Of a stretch of DNA of 52,728 nt, positions 9,835 through 19,360 are shown piece after piece (the stretch's first letter is position 1; each line of letters starts with the position of its first letter). Below the pieces are notes generated by a model. That model worked only from the letters and a program-made list of their open reading frames with translations. It did no database searches and was not told the DNA's origin. Made by a program: the position numbers and the translations under genes. The DNA is from Opitutales bacterium (lineage in GTDB: Bacteria > Verrucomicrobiota > Verrucomicrobiia > Opitutales > UBA2987), in assembly GCA_021772515.1 (NCBI GenBank), contig JAJFLU010000041.1, positions 1-52,728 on the forward strand, written 5' to 3'.

Positions 9835-11338
9835 GTTCCAGCATCCGCTTTTTGGAAGATTCCCTGGTAACTCTCAATAAATCGTTTACCGTCGGCAGAG
9901 CTTTGGCCCGAATATATATTTGGTAGGAAAACATCCCCCGACTGACCTTGATAAACAAACGGTTTAAGGCAAGCAGCCTGCGGCTGACAAAATTATCCCC
10001 TATGGCCTTTGGAAACGGGGCCGGGATGCCTTTAATATTAACGATCTCATAACCGCTTTGGCGCAGCAAAATCTTGATCGAGCTCACCGTGAACAAACGA
10101 CAATGCGTCAGGTCCAGAATACCCGATTTTCCATACTGAAATTCTCCCAAAAACAATCGGAACCGAATAATAAAAAACGCTACATTGGGAACGGTGATTA
10201 AAATAGTGGTTTTCTCCTTGTTTGGAAGGATTTCACGAAGATGATCCAGAAATTTCTCGGGACTGTTCAAATGCTCAATGATGTCGAGCAGCAGCAGATA
10301 GTCGATATCCCCTTCGGGTAGCTCGAGTTTTCCGGAATTCAAATCGCAAAGACTGAACTGATCGACCGCCGAGGGATCCTCCAGTTCATGTTGATCGATA
10401 CCGTGAACCCGGCATTGCTTTTTTTTCAACTCCCTTGCTAAAAGACCCTGCCCACAGCCGATATCGAGCACTTTCGAGCCCTCGGGAATCGCCTCGATAA
10501 CCACCGTATGGGACGATGTATAACCCAATTTTAAATCGTAATTATCCTGCGGGCCCTGCACATCGAATACCTTCCGATAGCGAATACCCAAACGGTGCAG
10601 CCGACTGGCGATGGTAGTTAGAACTACGTCGCGCGCATATTTCATCCCATTCACATAACAAATTTCATCCCCGTAGTAGGTAGGTATATCGATTTCATGG
10701 ATAGTCAGATTTTTGTGTAAAAACTGGATGATGATTTCGGTGTCGAAATGAAAGTCGTTGGTATTGCTTTGAAACGGCACCTCCGCCAGCGCCTTGACCG
10801 AATAGACGCGATAACCGGAGTGAAATTCACTTAACCGAGCCCCCAGTAACCAGTTTTGCACCTTGGTTAATATCCGGTTTCCAACGTACTTGTAAAATGG
10901 CATACCCCCCTTCAGCGCATTCCCGGATTTTGACATCCGACTCCCAAACACGGCATCGCATTGCCCTTCGAGAACCGGCGCCGACAGCTCCTCCAGCATC
11001 TCGGGCGCATACTGACCATCCCCGTGCAAAAGCGCCACCGCATCATAGCCATGATCGATGGCATATTGATACCCGAGTTTCTGGTTGCCGCCATAACCCT
11101 GATTGACCGGGTTGTAAAGGACCTCGATATCCAGTTCGGGGTTGAGTCCCTTAAATTCCAGCCCCTCGGAAAATGTGCGATCCCCCGAGGAATCATCGAT
11201 GATTAGGATTCGGTAATCGTATTTTTTGAGGCTTTCGGGAATTCGCCGCAGAGTACTCGTTAGAGTGCTTTCGGCATTATAGGCCACGATAAAAACCAGC
11301 AGGGATTTCCCGTTCCCCTTTCCATTTTCCGATGTCAT
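9803..11338 (-). CDS. GT2 glycosyltransferase fused to a SAM methyltransferase
   Basis: The 511-residue protein has two enzymes in one chain. Residues about 10-240 are a family 2 glycosyltransferase like dolichyl/polyprenyl-phosphate mannose synthases. They show VAYNAESTL, IIDDSSGD and the HGDGQY acidic motif, and no C-terminal membrane anchor. Residues about 275-470 are a class I methyltransferase with the SAM-binding motif VLDIGCGQG and the post-motif LLLLDIIEHL. It is probably the first gene of the unit with the two YfhO-like proteins. A plausible role is making a polyprenyl-phosphate sugar and methylating a related sugar or lipid. The substrates are not visible. Confidence 0.85.
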   Translation of the reverse strand: MTSENGKGNGKSLLVFIVAYNAESTLTSTLRRIPESLKKYDYRILIIDDSSGDRTFSEGLEFKGLNPELDIEVLYNPVNQGYGGNQKLGYQYAIDHGYDAVALLHGDGQYAPEMLEELSAPVLEGQCDAVFGSRMSKSGNALKGGMPFYKYVGNRILTKVQNWLLGARLSEFHSGYRVYSVKALAEVPFQSNTNDFHFDTEIIIQFLHKNLTIHEIDIPTYYGDEICYVNGMKYARDVVLTTIASRLHRLGIRYRKVFDVQGPQDNYDLKLGYTSSHTVVIEAIPEGSKVLDIGCGQGLLARELKKKQCRVHGIDQHELEDPSAVDQFSLCDLNSGKLELPEGDIDYLLLLDIIEHLNSPEKFLDHLREILPNKEKTTILITVPNVAFFIIRFRLFLGEFQYGKSGILDLTHCRLFTVSSIKILLRQSGYEIVNIKGIPAPFPKAIGDNFVSRRLLALNRLFIKVSRGMFSYQIYIRAKALPTVNDLLRVTRESSKKRMLEHANEENEPVS

Positions 11339-11373
11339 TATTGTATCAATAAATTAACAAAAAAAAAGCGGCG

Positions 11374-13599
11374 TTATTTCATCTCGCCTTCGCCCTCGTA
11401 TTTGAGGATGAGCGTGCAATCGCCGGGCAACAGGAGTTCAAGCGAATACGGGTGGCCATGAAATGCAATCTTGTCGGTTTGCACACCACCGAGGTTACCC
11501 GCCCCGCGACCTCCGTAAACCGCCGCGTCGGAGTTGATTACTTCCTTCCACAATCCGGAAAAGGGCACCCCGATGCGATAGGGCGACCGCTCCAGCGGCG
11601 TGAAGTGGCCGATGACCGCAAAGGTGTCCTCCGGCTTTCCATTGAGACGTAGAAATGATATTACGGAACTCTCCTCATCCTCGTGTGATATCCACTCGAA
11701 ACCACCGGGGTCATCATCGTGTTCGTGCAGAACGGCCGAAGAGCAATAGAGGGCATTCAGGTCGCGCACGATTAATTGCACGCCTTCATGGTCTTTAAAC
11801 TGGAGCAGATGCCAATCGAGGCTGCCGTCATAGGTCCATTCATTCGACTGCCCGAAATCATTGCCCATAAAAAGAGTTTTCTTGCCCGGCCAAGCCCACA
11901 TAAGCGCATATAATGCCCGCAGGTTGTTCGCTTTCTCCGTCATTGATGAGGCCGCCATTTTCATAATCATGGACCCCTTTCCATGCACCACTTCATCATG
12001 CGAAAAGACTTGCACGAAGTCTTCGCTGAACTGGTAAACCATACCAAATGTCAAGTTGTGCTGATGCCATTTGCGATGCACGGGATCCATCGAGAAATAT
12101 TCGCAAACATCGTTCATCCACCCCATATTCCACTTGAAATCAAACCCCAAACCCTCCTCCGAAGCCGGGCGGGTCACTCCGGGCCAAGAGGTGGACTCCT
12201 CCGCAATCATGAGCACTCCGGGGTAGTATTGATGGACCAACTCGTTCGTTTTGCGCAAAAATCGCACCGCATCGATGTTTTCCCGACCCCCATACTGATT
12301 GGGTATCCATTCACCATCCTCACGCGAGTAATCCAGATAGAGCATCGAGGCCACCGCATCGACGCGCAGGCCGTCGATATGATAGCGATCGAGCCAGGCC
12401 AGGGCGCTCGCCGTCAGGAATCCCCGGACTTCGTGCCGCCCGTAATTAAAAACCAGGGTGCCCCACTCGCGGTGGAGGCCCTGCCGGGGGTCGGCGTGCT
12501 CATAAAGCTGCGTGCCATCAAATTCGGCCAGGGCAAAGTGGTCTACCGGGAAATGACCCGGCACCCAGTCAATGATGACCCCGATGCCATTGAGGTGAAG
12601 CGTATCGACCAGATAAATGAAATCCTGTGGATTCCCGAAACGGTGGGTGGGGGCAAAAAATCCCGTCACCTGATAGCCCCATGAACCGTCGAAAGGGTGC
12701 TCCGATAGTGGCAAAAATTCGACATGGGTATAGCCCATATGTTTGACATAATCGACCAGATCGGCGGCCATTTCCCGATAGCTGAAAGGCCGGTTGCCAT
12801 CCTCGACCACCCGTTTCCAGGAGCCGGGATGAATTTCGTAAACACTGATCGGCTTCTTTTTCCAATCGGTTTTGGCCCGGGCGGACATCCAGTCGGCATC
12901 ATTCCAGGAATTGCTGCCCACATCGTGAACGATTGAGGCGTTATGCGGGGGCGCCTCGAAATAGGTGCCGAAGGGGTCCACCTTTAGGCGCACAAAACCA
13001 TCGGGACCCAAAATCTCGAATTTATACTTTTGCCCTTCGACCAGCCCCGGCACAAAGATTTCCCAAATACCACTGGCACCCAAAGGCCGCATGGGATGGT
13101 AGCGCCCGTCCCAATTATTAAAATTCCCGACCACCGATACCCGTTTGGCATTGGGGGCCCAAACCGCGAAAGATACCCCCGGCACGCCATCGATTTCCCG
13201 CAGGTGAGATCCCAGTTTTTGATAGATCCGATGTTCGTTCCCCTCGTTGAATAAATAGGTATCCTGCTCGCTCAAACTCGGCAAAAAACTGTAGGGGTCA
13301 TAGAACTGCCGGATTTCGCCGTTGGCCCGCTCGATTCTCAATCGATAGGGAAAAACCTTTTTGCGATTGGACACCAAGCCCTCAAAAAACCCCTCCGGAG
13401 CGATTTTTTCCAATACGTAGCGCCGCTCCGGCTCACTTTGATAATCGATCACCTCGCAGCTCACGGCATCTCGCACCAAAGCCCGCACGACCAGTCGCTT
13501 CTTCCCCTTGCGCAGGCAGGTATGCATCCCAAGCAAGCTGTGGGGATGCCCATGTTCGGCTTTCAGAAGAGCCTCGAGTTCGGCCGGATCAATTATCAC
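11374..13599 (-). CDS. glgB: 1,4-alpha-glucan branching enzyme GlgB
   Basis: GlgB adds alpha-1,6 branches to glycogen. The 741 residues comprise an N-terminal CBM48-type module (about 110-225) and a GH13 barrel. GH13 motifs include WVPGHFP, GLRVDAVASM (nucleophile D414), the acid pair in IAEEST (467-468) and FSHDEVVHGKGS. A C-terminal beta domain follows. Length matches long-type GlgB. The next minus-strand gene starts 35 bases beyond its stop, and a T9 run after a short GGCG/CGCC stem in that gap may give weak termination. No other glycogen genes are in the window. Confidence 0.97.
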   Translation of the reverse strand: MIIDPAELEALLKAEHGHPHSLLGMHTCLRKGKKRLVVRALVRDAVSCEVIDYQSEPERRYVLEKIAPEGFFEGLVSNRKKVFPYRLRIERANGEIRQFYDPYSFLPSLSEQDTYLFNEGNEHRIYQKLGSHLREIDGVPGVSFAVWAPNAKRVSVVGNFNNWDGRYHPMRPLGASGIWEIFVPGLVEGQKYKFEILGPDGFVRLKVDPFGTYFEAPPHNASIVHDVGSNSWNDADWMSARAKTDWKKKPISVYEIHPGSWKRVVEDGNRPFSYREMAADLVDYVKHMGYTHVEFLPLSEHPFDGSWGYQVTGFFAPTHRFGNPQDFIYLVDTLHLNGIGVIIDWVPGHFPVDHFALAEFDGTQLYEHADPRQGLHREWGTLVFNYGRHEVRGFLTASALAWLDRYHIDGLRVDAVASMLYLDYSREDGEWIPNQYGGRENIDAVRFLRKTNELVHQYYPGVLMIAEESTSWPGVTRPASEEGLGFDFKWNMGWMNDVCEYFSMDPVHRKWHQHNLTFGMVYQFSEDFVQVFSHDEVVHGKGSMIMKMAASSMTEKANNLRALYALMWAWPGKKTLFMGNDFGQSNEWTYDGSLDWHLLQFKDHEGVQLIVRDLNALYCSSAVLHEHDDDPGGFEWISHEDEESSVISFLRLNGKPEDTFAVIGHFTPLERSPYRIGVPFSGLWKEVINSDAAVYGGRGAGNLGGVQTDKIAFHGHPYSLELLLPGDCTLILKYEGEGEMK

Positions 13600-13725
13600 A
13601 AAGCGGTCTGCCTTTAAATAGGTTCAGAAAAAATAACCGCTCCAATCAACCAGATATTCCACCCAATGCCAAGCGGGAACGGTTTCCAAAAATTCCCTAT
13701 ATCACCAGCACCCGTTGCAATCTTG

Positions 13726-13796
13726 TTAGAACCTATCTCAAATTCGATGATGATGATGCAGAGAGCAAGTATGTGCGAATTTGAGATAGGTTCTAA
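13726..13796. repeat. 71-bp element with perfect 21-bp inverted repeats (candidate MITE)
   Basis: Arms 13726-13746 and 13776-13796 are exact reverse complements (TTAGAACCTATCTCAAATTC plus G). They flank a 29-base loop containing ATGATGATGATG. If the ends are GAACC and GGTTC, the element is bordered by TA on both sides, as for TA-targeting transposons. It lies between divergent glgB and the STAS gene. A partial match, AAGAACCTATCTCAAAAT, lies at 50682-50699. Confidence 0.7.
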
Positions 13797-13838
13797 TATA
13801 TTGTTGCCGCCTGTTCTCATCTCCTCTAGTTTTTTTCC

Positions 13839-14180
13839 GTGAATGTAGTAAAAGAACAACAGAACGACCTCATCATTCTGAATCTCGAGGGCCGATTCGA
13901 CGCCAATACGAAAAATGTGGTCGAAGATGCAATCAGGGAAGCACAGGCTGAAAAAGGTAGTAAAGTAATCGCGGACTTGGGCAAAATGTCCTATATCAGC
14001 AGTATCGGGCTGCGTATTTTCCTGCTGTCAGCCAAGGGCGCTGAAGCCGATGGTGGAAGGTTTGCTCTCTGCTCACCCTCGAGTAACGTCCTCTTGACCC
14101 TGGAAATTGCGGGATTTATTAAAATTCTCGAAATTTATAAGTCGCGTTCGGAGGCAGAGGAATCCTTTGCCCGTAAGTGA
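13839..14180 (+). CDS. STAS-domain anti-sigma factor antagonist
   Basis: This 113-residue protein is a single STAS domain of the SpoIIAA/RsbV type. In partner switching the unphosphorylated form binds an anti-sigma kinase and frees a sigma factor or other target. The phosphoacceptor region reads SYISSIGLR. By alignment with SpoIIAA, S55 is the acceptor, and the Asp that precedes it in SpoIIAA is replaced by S54. The start is GTG. It converges with the ATPase gene (12-base gap), and the PP2C gene follows beyond, so kinase, phosphatase and antagonist are side by side. Confidence 0.88.
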   Translation: MNVVKEQQNDLIILNLEGRFDANTKNVVEDAIREAQAEKGSKVIADLGKMSYISSIGLRIFLLSAKGAEADGGRFALCSPSSNVLLTLEIAGFIKILEIYKSRSEAEESFARK

Positions 14181-14192
14181 TTTGATTTGTCT

Positions 14193-14603
14193 TCACCAGA
14201 TTTTTTTAAGGACCAGGACATTGAAATCACCCTCCCGGCGATAATTGATTTCGTCCATGTTTTTTTTCAGGATATGAATTCCGAGGCCCCCCGGAGTCCG
14301 ATCGGCGAGTGCGGAATCCGTATCCGGTTCTCGGAAATCCTTTAAAGGGTCGAAAGGATTTCCGTCATCGCGCACCTCCGCGACAAGGGAATTTTGGGTC
14401 ACATTAATTTCTAAGCCTATGGCATGTTTTCGCGTGTCACTGTCACTATATCCATAGGAAATGATGTTGGTCAGAATCTCCTCAAGACATAGGTTGACGG
14501 CGTAGCGCACATCCTCCCCGATATCGTGAGCTTTGGAGAAATCCTCCAAATCCCGTCGTAATCGATCTATTTCAGATAGTTTGTTTTGATAGCTGAGATT
14601 CAT
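14193..14603 (-). CDS. Anti-sigma-type serine kinase (RsbW/SpoIIAB-like HATPase)
   Basis: The 136-residue GHKL ATPase has an N-box EEILTNIISYG, a G1 box DDGNPFDP and a G2 box GGLGIHILK. In this family it phosphorylates a STAS partner and holds a sigma factor or similar target. The start at 14603 is chosen because GGGGAG lies 8 bases upstream; the frame is open to 14624. It is the last gene of the minus-strand signalling run, 42 bases after the phosphatase gene. No sigma factor gene is nearby, so the controlled target is unknown. Confidence 0.88.
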   Translation of the reverse strand: MNLSYQNKLSEIDRLRRDLEDFSKAHDIGEDVRYAVNLCLEEILTNIISYGYSDSDTRKHAIGLEINVTQNSLVAEVRDDGNPFDPLKDFREPDTDSALADRTPGGLGIHILKKNMDEINYRREGDFNVLVLKKIW

Positions 14604-14645
14604 TGATCGGCTCCCCATATACACTGACCAAAGACTGATTCTGGC

Positions 14646-16376
14646 TTAGTGAAACTGGACTTCAAGTAGAGAAAAATCGTCATCAAAATTATTGCGACCC
14701 TGCGCATTCTGGGCAAATGGGACCATGGCGGCGACTTTGCTCCCGGTTTGGGTATCAGGTATGGGCAATGGTTCTGCCAATTCATCCGCAAATTCCTCAA
14801 TGGTCATCAAACCCCTGCCGTCGGCGTATTCCAACTCGTAAACCCCGTCACTGAATATGTAAAGCCGACTGCCGGGCGCAACCTGTGTCATGGAAGACTC
14901 AAAAGTCATCCCCGATATTCCACCCACCACCATTCCAGGGGTTCTCAGTTTCTGGACACGCCCCGTCCCCCCGGAGGGCTCGCCCACCAGGATGGCGGGA
15001 GGGTGCCCCCCACTCGAGTAGGCCAGTTTTCTGGTCTCTTTGTCATAAACGCCATACCAGATGGTGAAATACATCTGGTTATGCTTTTCCATCTCAAAAG
15101 CCTCGTTGAGACCCTCGAGAACCACCTTAGGATTTGTAAAATCAATGCCGTCCAGAGACTGGGATCGCAGAACATTGATCGCAGAGACCGAGAGCAGCGC
15201 GGCGCCTACCCCGTGTCCACAAACATCGATCAGGTAAACCGCAAACCGATTCTCATCGATCCAGTGATACCCAAAAGAATCTCCCCCCAACTGCGTTGAC
15301 GGAATGAATATCCAATCCGTGTCCAAAACCGGTGTATTGAGTTTCTCCGGTAAAAGTGAAGTGACATATTTATTGGCTTCTTCAAGCTCCGCCCTGAGAG
15401 TATTCTGGCTTGCCAAAAGAGCTTTGTAGGCTTCGTTTCTCTCCTTTAGGACCACCCTCTCGCGGTCCCGCAGGTTTTTTCTTTCCAGGCAGGCTCCTAT
15501 CCTGGCGTAGAGGAGAACGGGGTTGAAAGGCTTCATGAGGTAGTCAACCGCCCCCATTTCAATACAGCTGACTACTCCATCGAGTTCGTCCAGAGCAGAA
15601 ATCATAAGCACGGGAATATGCCGCAACTCCCCATCTTCTTTCATTTGTCGCAGAACCTCGAAACCGTTCACCTCCGGCATCATCACATCGAGTAAAATGA
15701 GATCAAACCGCTCTTCGCCGATTTTATCGAGCGCCTGCCGCCCGTTGACCGCCGAGGTCACTTTGTAACCCTTCTTTTCGAGCCGACGCGTAAGCAAATG
15801 GCGGTTCAAGGCATTGTCATCAACGACCAAAATGGAATCCTTTTTACTACCGCCTCCACCGCCCCCTGAAAAGGAAAAAGGTGGTCGGGATGCGGGAATC
15901 CTGATCTTGCTCTTTTTCCGGCCAGCCTTTTTTCGGTCAAAGTCCGGCTTTTCCGAAAAACGCGCATCTGTCACACGGATAACGTTGTCAACCGAGGTTA
16001 GAAAATTTGTGGCTTTTCCATGGATACTTTTCAACTCCTCGACCAGTTGAATTCCCTCTTCCTGAGCTTCTTCAAGCAGCATCTCACTGTAACCTAAAAT
16101 GGCGTTTATAGGATTCCGCAGTTCGTGGCGAAGATGGGAGGCAAAAACACTCCAGCCATCCGCTTCGATCAATTTATCCGCAGCATCGGGATCGAGCAGG
16201 GTATTGAGATGCTGCAACAGGATTTTACCGGCCTTTTGAATCAAAAGAATATCGGGGACAAACTCAACCAATTCGAGATCCCTGGCTTTTTCCAACATAC
16301 GCTCGGTAAGATCATCGATAACCCGCGCAGGTTCGGACAGATCACTCTGAATTTGCTGTAAGAGGCCAGTTTGCAC
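14646..16376 (-). CDS. Histidine-box/receiver/PP2C (SpoIIE-type) phosphatase
   Basis: The 576 residues contain three units. Residues about 75-140 resemble a histidine-kinase DHp helix pair with HLRHELRNPINAILGYSEML (H84), but no ATPase domain follows. After a basic linker and a Gly6 run (171-176) comes a CheY-like receiver (about 181-300, acceptor D230, K282). A coiled-coil stretch leads to a SpoIIE/RsbU PP2C domain (about 350-570) with GGDSFG (D366) and LIDVCGHGVGAALLS (D384). It should dephosphorylate the STAS partner, controlled by phosphorylation of the receiver and perhaps of the histidine box. The start is GTG without a clear ribosome-binding site; a Met 26 residues on is an alternative. 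Confidence 0.9.
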   Translation of the reverse strand: MQTGLLQQIQSDLSEPARVIDDLTERMLEKARDLELVEFVPDILLIQKAGKILLQHLNTLLDPDAADKLIEADGWSVFASHLRHELRNPINAILGYSEMLLEEAQEEGIQLVEELKSIHGKATNFLTSVDNVIRVTDARFSEKPDFDRKKAGRKKSKIRIPASRPPFSFSGGGGGGSKKDSILVVDDNALNRHLLTRRLEKKGYKVTSAVNGRQALDKIGEERFDLILLDVMMPEVNGFEVLRQMKEDGELRHIPVLMISALDELDGVVSCIEMGAVDYLMKPFNPVLLYARIGACLERKNLRDRERVVLKERNEAYKALLASQNTLRAELEEANKYVTSLLPEKLNTPVLDTDWIFIPSTQLGGDSFGYHWIDENRFAVYLIDVCGHGVGAALLSVSAINVLRSQSLDGIDFTNPKVVLEGLNEAFEMEKHNQMYFTIWYGVYDKETRKLAYSSGGHPPAILVGEPSGGTGRVQKLRTPGMVVGGISGMTFESSMTQVAPGSRLYIFSDGVYELEYADGRGLMTIEEFADELAEPLPIPDTQTGSKVAAMVPFAQNAQGRNNFDDDFSLLEVQFH

Positions 16377-16446
16377 AGAATCAGACTTTAGGTTAGTTCC
16401 GGGATCGGCGGTGTGGCGGCCTGTTTGGCAGTTCCTCTTTCAGGAA

Positions 16447-16839
16447 TCAAGCCGCTCCTGAATCCTGCCCAGTATTCAGGAGGATGTTAATTTTTCCCAA
16501 CAGCCGGGCAAGGTCCACCGGTTTGGTGTCAAAATCGTCGCAACCGGCTTCCTTCGCCTTTTCACGGTCGCTGGTCATGGCATGGGCCGTCAAAGCGATG
16601 ATTGGTATATCGCAGGTCCGGGCATCGGCCTTGATTTCACGAGTAGCCGTCCACCCATCCTTGACCGGCAAGCTGATATCCATCAGGATCAAATCCGGTT
16701 TCTCCGCGATTGCCACATCGATACCCTGCTGGCCATCGACAGCCATATGCACGTCGAACCCCTTCCGTATGAGACGGCGGGATAGCATATCGCGGTTCAA
16801 TTCGTTATCTTCAACAAGGAGGATTTTCGGCTCTGACAT
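16447..16839 (-). CDS. Single-domain response regulator (CheY-like)
   Basis: The 130 residues are one receiver domain with acidic pocket ED at 10-11, acceptor D54 in LILMDISLP, Thr in IALTAH and Lys in DTKPVD. There is no output domain. It lies 38 bases downstream of the hybrid kinase and 70 bases upstream of the PP2C gene. It could shuttle phosphate between the kinase and the histidine box of the phosphatase, or act as a phosphate sink. The partner assignment is inferred from position. Confidence 0.92.
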   Translation of the reverse strand: MSEPKILLVEDNELNRDMLSRRLIRKGFDVHMAVDGQQGIDVAIAEKPDLILMDISLPVKDGWTATREIKADARTCDIPIIALTAHAMTSDREKAKEAGCDDFDTKPVDLARLLGKINILLNTGQDSGAA

Positions 16840-16877
16840 GGCTATAAAAGAATTATTTGGTCGTGTTTATATCAAAT

Positions 16878-19352
16878 TTACTCCGACGATGACGATGCCT
16901 CGATATTACCTGCGTTTTTTTTGTTTTGAACGAGGCTCTGAACAATGGACAGCAATTCCTCTTTGTTGTAAGAACCCTTTTGCAGGATTTTATTCACATT
17001 ATTGTTCAGCCGTGACAGGTCATCTTTCGTCAATTCCTTAGCCGTCACCACGACCACGGGAATTCCTTTGTGACGTTCGTCCTGCCGTAAAATTTCAACA
17101 AATGAAAAGCCATCCATTTCCGGCATCATGATATCAAGAAGAATGAGGTCCGGTTTATATTCCTCGAGCCGGTCAAGCCCGATCCGCCCGTTTTCAGCCT
17201 CCATCACCTGCCAGCCCTCTTTCTCCAGCATCCGCCCCATAACATCACGGGCGGCCTCATCGTCTTCCACCATCAAGACCTGCCCTTTCTTTTCCTGCGG
17301 TTTGTACTTGAGGAGTATTTCCACCAGGCGCTCCCGCTCGACCGGCTTGGTCAGATAATCGGCCGCGCCCAGCATAAATCCCATTTCCTGCTCCTCCGTC
17401 ATGGTCAGCATGATAACCGGAATGGCAGACAGCTCCGGGTCCGACTTAAAGGTCGATAAAACGGACCAGCCATCGATCCCCGGCATGACAACATCGAGGG
17501 TGACTAAATCGGGCTTCAATTCCCTCGCCAGTTCCAATCCGATCTCGCCGGTCGGTGCGCCAATTACTTTGAATCCCGCACGACTTAATATCCGGTTGAG
17601 CAAGTCCCGGGAATCGCTATCGTCATCGATGCACAAAACCGTCCCCACATAGATTTTTGCGTCATCAATTTTGGCAATTCCGGCAATGGCGGCTTTCTGC
17701 AGATCCAGCCTTTTCTGCTCGATCTCCGCAGTGGACTGCTCCGACCTGATTTCCGCGACATAGGCGGGTATTTTTACGGTGAAAGTAGTCCCCTTATCCA
17801 AGGTGCTCTCGATTGAGATTTCACCTTTCATCAATTCGCAAAACCGCTGGGTAATGGCCAGGCCAAGGCCGGTCCCGCCATATTTGCGGGTGGTTTGTGA
17901 ATCCGCCTGGATAAACGGCTGGAATATCTTTTCCACCTGCTCGGGGCTTAGTCCGATTCCCGTGTCCTCGACGCTGAAATTAATCAGTTCTCCGCCCTCC
18001 GGCCCGGGTTCGCGAAATGCCTTCAGTATAATCGTTCCTTCGTGGGTAAACTTGCTCGCATTTGAGAGCAGGTTAAAAAGGATCTGCCGCAGCTTCGTGA
18101 CATCGGCATGACAGTAACCGAGGTCCCGGGCGAAATCCGATTCCAGTTTGTTCGAATTTTTTTCCATCAGCGGATGCACCGTGGTCAGGACATCGTCGAG
18201 CATCGGCTCTATATCGAAGGTTTCGAGGTAAAGTTCCAGCTTCCCAGCCTCAATTTTGGATATATCAAGCACATCGTTGATGAGACTGAGCAATTGCTTG
18301 CCCGATGAACGGATTTTATTGAGATCGGGGATCAATTGATCGAGTCCTTCGTCTTCGGCTTCCTCGATCAGCATTTCGCTGTATCCGATGGTGGCATTGA
18401 GGGGTGTCCGCAACTCGTGGCTCATATTGGCCAGAAATGCGCTCTTGGCCTGACTGGCTTCCTCGGCCTGTTCCTTGGCCAGAACGAGTTCCTGATTCTG
18501 GGTATTGAGCCGATCCTGGCCCTCTTTGATTTTCCCGGCCATCTGGTTGAAACTCGCCCCCAAATCGCCAATTTCATCATTGCGCCGAAGATCCGTGCGG
18601 TGGTTGATGTCCCCCGACCCCAGCCGTTCGTGCGCGGCCACCAGCGTTCTGATCGGCGAGACCAGCGAACGCGCGAACAAAGCCGCCAATATACCCGCCA
18701 GCAAGGCGCTGATTACCGTTCCCACACTTACCGAAATCAATTTTTCACGGAGGGTCGCGTAGAAAAATTCCACATGCCGATCCGCCTGCAAAATGCCCAC
18801 TATCGCTTCATCCGAGTCATAAATCGGCGCGCTGGCAGATATCCAGAGACCTTCGGCATCTTCGTAGAGACCCGTCGAGGTCGAGGTTCCGTCGAGGGCC
18901 TTTAGCTGATGGGGTTGCGAGGGATACCGGTTGCCCACAAAGTATTCACCCGCTTCATTGTGGTCGGTCATAACCACGAATTCGAGGTCGCCGGTTTCTC
19001 CGAAATCCCAAGCCTTCCGGAGTGTATAAATGGGGCTGCCTTTACCCCCAAGGTCGTTATGAAGTTTTACTTTAACCAGTTGCTCGCGGATGATCTCAAA
19101 CTCCTCGGGAGCCGCCATTTTCAGGTCTTCATCCAGATAGACAAATTGGTGGAGATCCCCATCGATGAGTGGTGCGGCCGAGTTCACGATGGCCAATAGT
19201 TCATTGGCGAGCATTTTTTCGAGCTCCTCCCTGCTTTGCTTCATAACAAAGTAGGTGGATAGCCCCACCGATATCACGATCAACACGATCGAAAAAAACA
19301 ACAGGCGAAGGTAAAAACTGAATCGTGGCATAAAGGAAAAATTGGGTATCAA
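16878..19352 (-). CDS. Hybrid sensor histidine kinase (Cache-like sensor, HAMP, two receivers)
   Basis: The 824-residue membrane kinase has helices at about 13-35 and 207-229 that bound a periplasmic sensor of about 170 residues. The sensor is Cache-like, with [14 protein letters not shown] then GILQAD. HAMP (about 230-280) is followed by HisKA with [18 protein letters not shown] (H312), HATPase (N-box [24 protein letters not shown]) and two C-terminal receivers (D620 and D740). It starts 8 bases after the predicted outer-membrane barrel gene, so the two are probably co-transcribed. The ligand is unknown. Confidence 0.94.
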   Translation of the reverse strand: MIPNFSFMPRFSFYLRLLFFSIVLIVISVGLSTYFVMKQSREELEKMLANELLAIVNSAAPLIDGDLHQFVYLDEDLKMAAPEEFEIIREQLVKVKLHNDLGGKGSPIYTLRKAWDFGETGDLEFVVMTDHNEAGEYFVGNRYPSQPHQLKALDGTSTSTGLYEDAEGLWISASAPIYDSDEAIVGILQADRHVEFFYATLREKLISVSVGTVISALLAGILAALFARSLVSPIRTLVAAHERLGSGDINHRTDLRRNDEIGDLGASFNQMAGKIKEGQDRLNTQNQELVLAKEQAEEASQAKSAFLANMSHELRTPLNATIGYSEMLIEEAEDEGLDQLIPDLNKIRSSGKQLLSLINDVLDISKIEAGKLELYLETFDIEPMLDDVLTTVHPLMEKNSNKLESDFARDLGYCHADVTKLRQILFNLLSNASKFTHEGTIILKAFREPGPEGGELINFSVEDTGIGLSPEQVEKIFQPFIQADSQTTRKYGGTGLGLAITQRFCELMKGEISIESTLDKGTTFTVKIPAYVAEIRSEQSTAEIEQKRLDLQKAAIAGIAKIDDAKIYVGTVLCIDDDSDSRDLLNRILSRAGFKVIGAPTGEIGLELARELKPDLVTLDVVMPGIDGWSVLSTFKSDPELSAIPVIMLTMTEEQEMGFMLGAADYLTKPVERERLVEILLKYKPQEKKGQVLMVEDDEAARDVMGRMLEKEGWQVMEAENGRIGLDRLEEYKPDLILLDIMMPEMDGFSFVEILRQDERHKGIPVVVVTAKELTKDDLSRLNNNVNKILQKGSYNKEELLSIVQSLVQNKKNAGNIEASSSSE

Positions 19353-19360
19353 TCAATCAA

